A stretch of DNA of 64,000 nucleotides from Lacrimispora saccharolytica (GTDB taxonomy: Bacteria; Bacillota; Clostridia; Lachnospirales; Lachnospiraceae): positions 1 through 64,000 of the forward strand of contig JADYUL010000009.1 in the NCBI GenBank assembly GCA_021531795.1, written 5' to 3'. A program made the translations under genes and the position numbers. The notes under the pieces were generated by a model. That model was given only the letters and a program-made list of their open reading frames with translations, had not been told where the DNA came from and searched no databases. Below, one piece after another: positions 62,172 through 64,000 of the stretch (positions are counted from its first letter, which is position 1; the number at the start of each line of letters is the position of its first letter).

Positions 62172-63245
62172 TCATAAATATTTATCTTTATCTGTGTTTG
62201 ACAGACCTTCAACGAACAGCTTCACATCCTGGCTGCGGTTCTTGTCGGCAACAAGAACTACGTCATCGGTTACGGCGATTACGAGATCGTCCACGCCAAG
62301 GGTGGCGATCAATCTGTTTCTGTCTGTGCCATAAAGGATACAGTCTGTGGTGTCGATCGTATGTGCCTCTGACATGATGACGTTGCCGTTTTCGTCAGTG
62401 CCGTATACCTCCTCCAGTGCCTCGAAGGAGCCTACGTCATTCCAGCCGAAGTCGCCCTCGAGCATCAGAACCCTGTCTGCTCTCTCCATAATACCATAAT
62501 CTATGGATATCTTGGGAATTACAGGATAAATCTCGTCAATCACCCCGGCTTCGTCATCGGTTCCCATAGCGTCACCAATCTTAACCAGACATTCATATAT
62601 ATCAGGCAACAATTCCTCAAATCTCTTAAGTATTACACTCGCCTTCCATACGAACATACCACTGTTCCAGGCATATTCACCTGAAACAAGGTATTCATGA
62701 GCAGTTTCAGGATCCGGCTTCTCGACGAATTCCACTACTTCTCTGTAGTCCTTGCCTGCACTCTCCTTATTCTTAATATATCCATAGCCTGTGCAGGGAT
62801 AGGTTGGTTTGATTCCGACAGTGATCAGACTGTCAGTCTCTTCTGCGAGTTCAACCGCTCTCTCAAACACTCTCTTATACTCAGCCTCGTCCCTAATGAA
62901 GTGGTCACTTGGGGCCACAACCATTACGCCATCGCCGTACTTCTTTAAGATCTCCATCGCAGCATATCCGATACATGCTGCAGTATTTCTGGCTGCAGGC
63001 TCCCCCAGTACGTGGTCTTTACTAACCACACCCTTGGTAAGCTCCACAGTCATCTCCCTGTGTGCCATACTCGTCACAATGAATATGTCCTCAGCCTTCG
63101 CTATCTGCTCCAGCCTCCTGGCGGTATCCATTACCATCGTATCCTTTCCCGACAGCTCCAAAAACTGCTTAGGTCTGGCTTTCCTGCTAAGCGGCCAGAA
63201 TCTGGTTCCGCCACCGCCCGCCATTATCACTCCGTATGTCTTCAT
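62172..63245 (-). CDS. manC: Mannose-1-phosphate guanylyltransferase
   Basis: A 357-residue nucleotidyltransferase that makes GDP-mannose. It has the signature VIMAGGGGTRFWPLSRKARP near the start, then GEPAARNTAACIGYA, VAPSDHFI, CTGYGYIK, FVEKPDPETA and WNSGMFVWKA. It lacks a fused isomerase domain, as in the short ManC/RfbM forms. The ATG at 63245 is set by AAGGAG seven bases upstream. Next to the GDP-fucose synthase gene it should feed GDP-mannose into GDP-L-fucose, though a GDP-mannose dehydratase gene (gmd) is not in the window and may lie beyond the right edge. Confidence 0.93.
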   Translation of the reverse strand: MKTYGVIMAGGGGTRFWPLSRKARPKQFLELSGKDTMVMDTARRLEQIAKAEDIFIVTSMAHREMTVELTKGVVSKDHVLGEPAARNTAACIGYAAMEILKKYGDGVMVVAPSDHFIRDEAEYKRVFERAVELAEETDSLITVGIKPTYPCTGYGYIKNKESAGKDYREVVEFVEKPDPETAHEYLVSGEYAWNSGMFVWKASVILKRFEELLPDIYECLVKIGDAMGTDDEAGVIDEIYPVIPKISIDYGIMERADRVLMLEGDFGWNDVGSFEALEEVYGTDENGNVIMSEAHTIDTTDCILYGTDRNRLIATLGVDDLVIAVTDDVVLVADKNRSQDVKLFVEGLSNTDKDKYL

Positions 63246-63301
63246 AGACGGTCTCCTTATAATACACGCGTCACCCAAATTGCCGCCGGGAACGCTCTCT
63301 T

Positions 63302-64000
63302 TTACTTTCTGGCTATATCTATATTTTCCTTGAACCAGTCATAGGCAAGCTTTACACCTTCCTCAAGCTCTACCTTGTGCATGAAGCCAAGTGAATGAAG
63401 CTTCGATACATCTGTGAGCTTTCTTGGTGTACCGTCGGGCATGTCTGAGTTCCAGACGATCTCACCCTCGTAGCCTACTGTTTTCTTAACAAGTTCAGCA
63501 AGCTGCTTGATCGTAACTTCCTTACCTGTGCCTATGTTGACATGCTCAAGGCCGTCGTAATGCTCCAGCAAAAAGACGCAGGCATCAGCCATATCATCTG
63601 AATAAAGGAATTCTCTGAGAGGTGTACCTGTTCCCCAGAGCTCGACGCTCGGTGCGCTGTTGACCTTAGCTTCGTGGAACTTCCTTATCATTGCAGGCAT
63701 TACATGGCTGCCGCTTAATTCATAGTTATCATAAGGACCATAGAGATTGGTGGGCATGCAGCTGATGAAATCATCACCGTACTGCATCTTGAAGAACTTG
63801 CACATCTCTAAGCCTGATATTTTGGCAATTGCATATGCCTCATTGGTGGTCTCCAGAGGTCCTGTGAGCAGAGCGCTCTCCGGGATCGGCTGGGGTGCCA
63901 TCTTAGGATATATGCAGGTGCTTCCGAGGAAGAGCAGCTTCTTAACCTTATAATCATGACAGCACTTGATCACATTGCACTGGATCTGCATATTCTCATA
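63302..64000 (-). CDS. fcl: GDP-L-fucose synthase (5' end beyond window)
   Basis: The last 233 residues of a GDP-4-keto-6-deoxymannose epimerase/reductase; the frame is open to the window edge and about 80-90 N-terminal residues are missing. It has [28 protein letters not shown] (YxxxK active site), [44 protein letters not shown] and [11 protein letters not shown], all typical of Fcl/WcaG. It makes GDP-L-fucose for the polysaccharide. An internal ATG at 63991 is not the true start, because homology continues upstream (YEN before the Met). Confidence 0.92.
   Translation of the reverse strand, partial: YENMQIQCNVIKCCHDYKVKKLLFLGSTCIYPKMAPQPIPESALLTGPLETTNEAYAIAKISGLEMCKFFKMQYGDDFISCMPTNLYGPYDNYELSGSHVMPAMIRKFHEAKVNSAPSVELWGTGTPLREFLYSDDMADACVFLLEHYDGLEHVNIGTGKEVTIKQLAELVKKTVGYEGEIVWNSDMPDGTPRKLTDVSKLHSLGFMHKVELEEGVKLAYDWFKENIDIARK

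Overview
The window is almost entirely a surface-polysaccharide (capsule/exopolysaccharide) supercluster of a low-to-moderate GC Gram-positive bacterium. The CpsB/CpsC/CpsD phosphoregulatory trio, an LCP (LytR-CpsA-Psr) protein, a class B sortase with a sortase substrate, AGGAGG-type ribosome binding sites and several TTG starts point to Clostridia, most likely Lachnospiraceae (inference; no rRNA gene is present). Nearly everything reads on the minus strand. The exceptions are an XRE regulator (26.7-27.4 kb) and a two-gene cassette (44.3-46.3 kb).

Layout from right to left, in the direction of transcription. 64.0-47.3 kb: fcl (cut by the window edge), manC, polytopic proteins, polyprenyl-phosphate and family 2 glycosyltransferases, the initiating phosphoglycosyltransferase, a kinase-less Wzz-like protein, an EpsG-type polymerase, more GT2/GT4 enzymes and a YfhO-like protein. 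47.25-43.38 kb: two inverted arrays of palindromic repeats (C and B) around a plus-strand pair encoding a PD-(D/E)XK-like nuclease and a radical SAM/SPASM protein. 43.3-32.6 kb: a pseudaminic-acid-type nonulosonate module (pseB, GT2, ATP-grasp, GT52-like transferase, pseF, PLP decarboxylase-like, pseI, pseG, repeat array A, pseC). 32.5-27.5 kb: GT2, GT-C-like protein, ABC flippase, GtrA. 26.6-21.3 kb: the regulatory head, with a consensus promoter, cpsB, cpsC, cpsD, srtB, sortase substrate and LCP. 20.5-10.5 kb: a visibly AT-rich cassette of four GT4 enzymes, Wzy, Wzx and O-acetyltransferases (one frameshifted), bounded by gene fragments and non-coding scars. 10.2-0 kb: NUDIX, zinc ribbon, O-acetyltransferase, wecE, GT-C-like proteins, GtrB-like GT2, GNAT, GT4 and a truncated GT39.

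Working model (inference): the WbaP-like enzyme primes undecaprenyl phosphate. GTs build repeat units containing fucose, a WecE-type aminosugar and a pseudaminic-type nonulosonate. Wzx and/or the ABC protein flips the units, Wzy/EpsG polymerises them, CpsBCD sets the chain length and LCP attaches the polymer to the wall. GtrA/GtrB/GT-C sets and O-acetyltransferases decorate it outside the membrane.

The most unusual feature is the three arrays of about 22 palindromes built on TACATCGG/CCGATGTA arms, with two companion repeat families. Arrays B and C are inverted copies around the nuclease/radical SAM pair, as expected of a recombination-invertible cassette. Poly-G tracts in an O-acetyltransferase and just upstream of cpsC suggest further phase variation.
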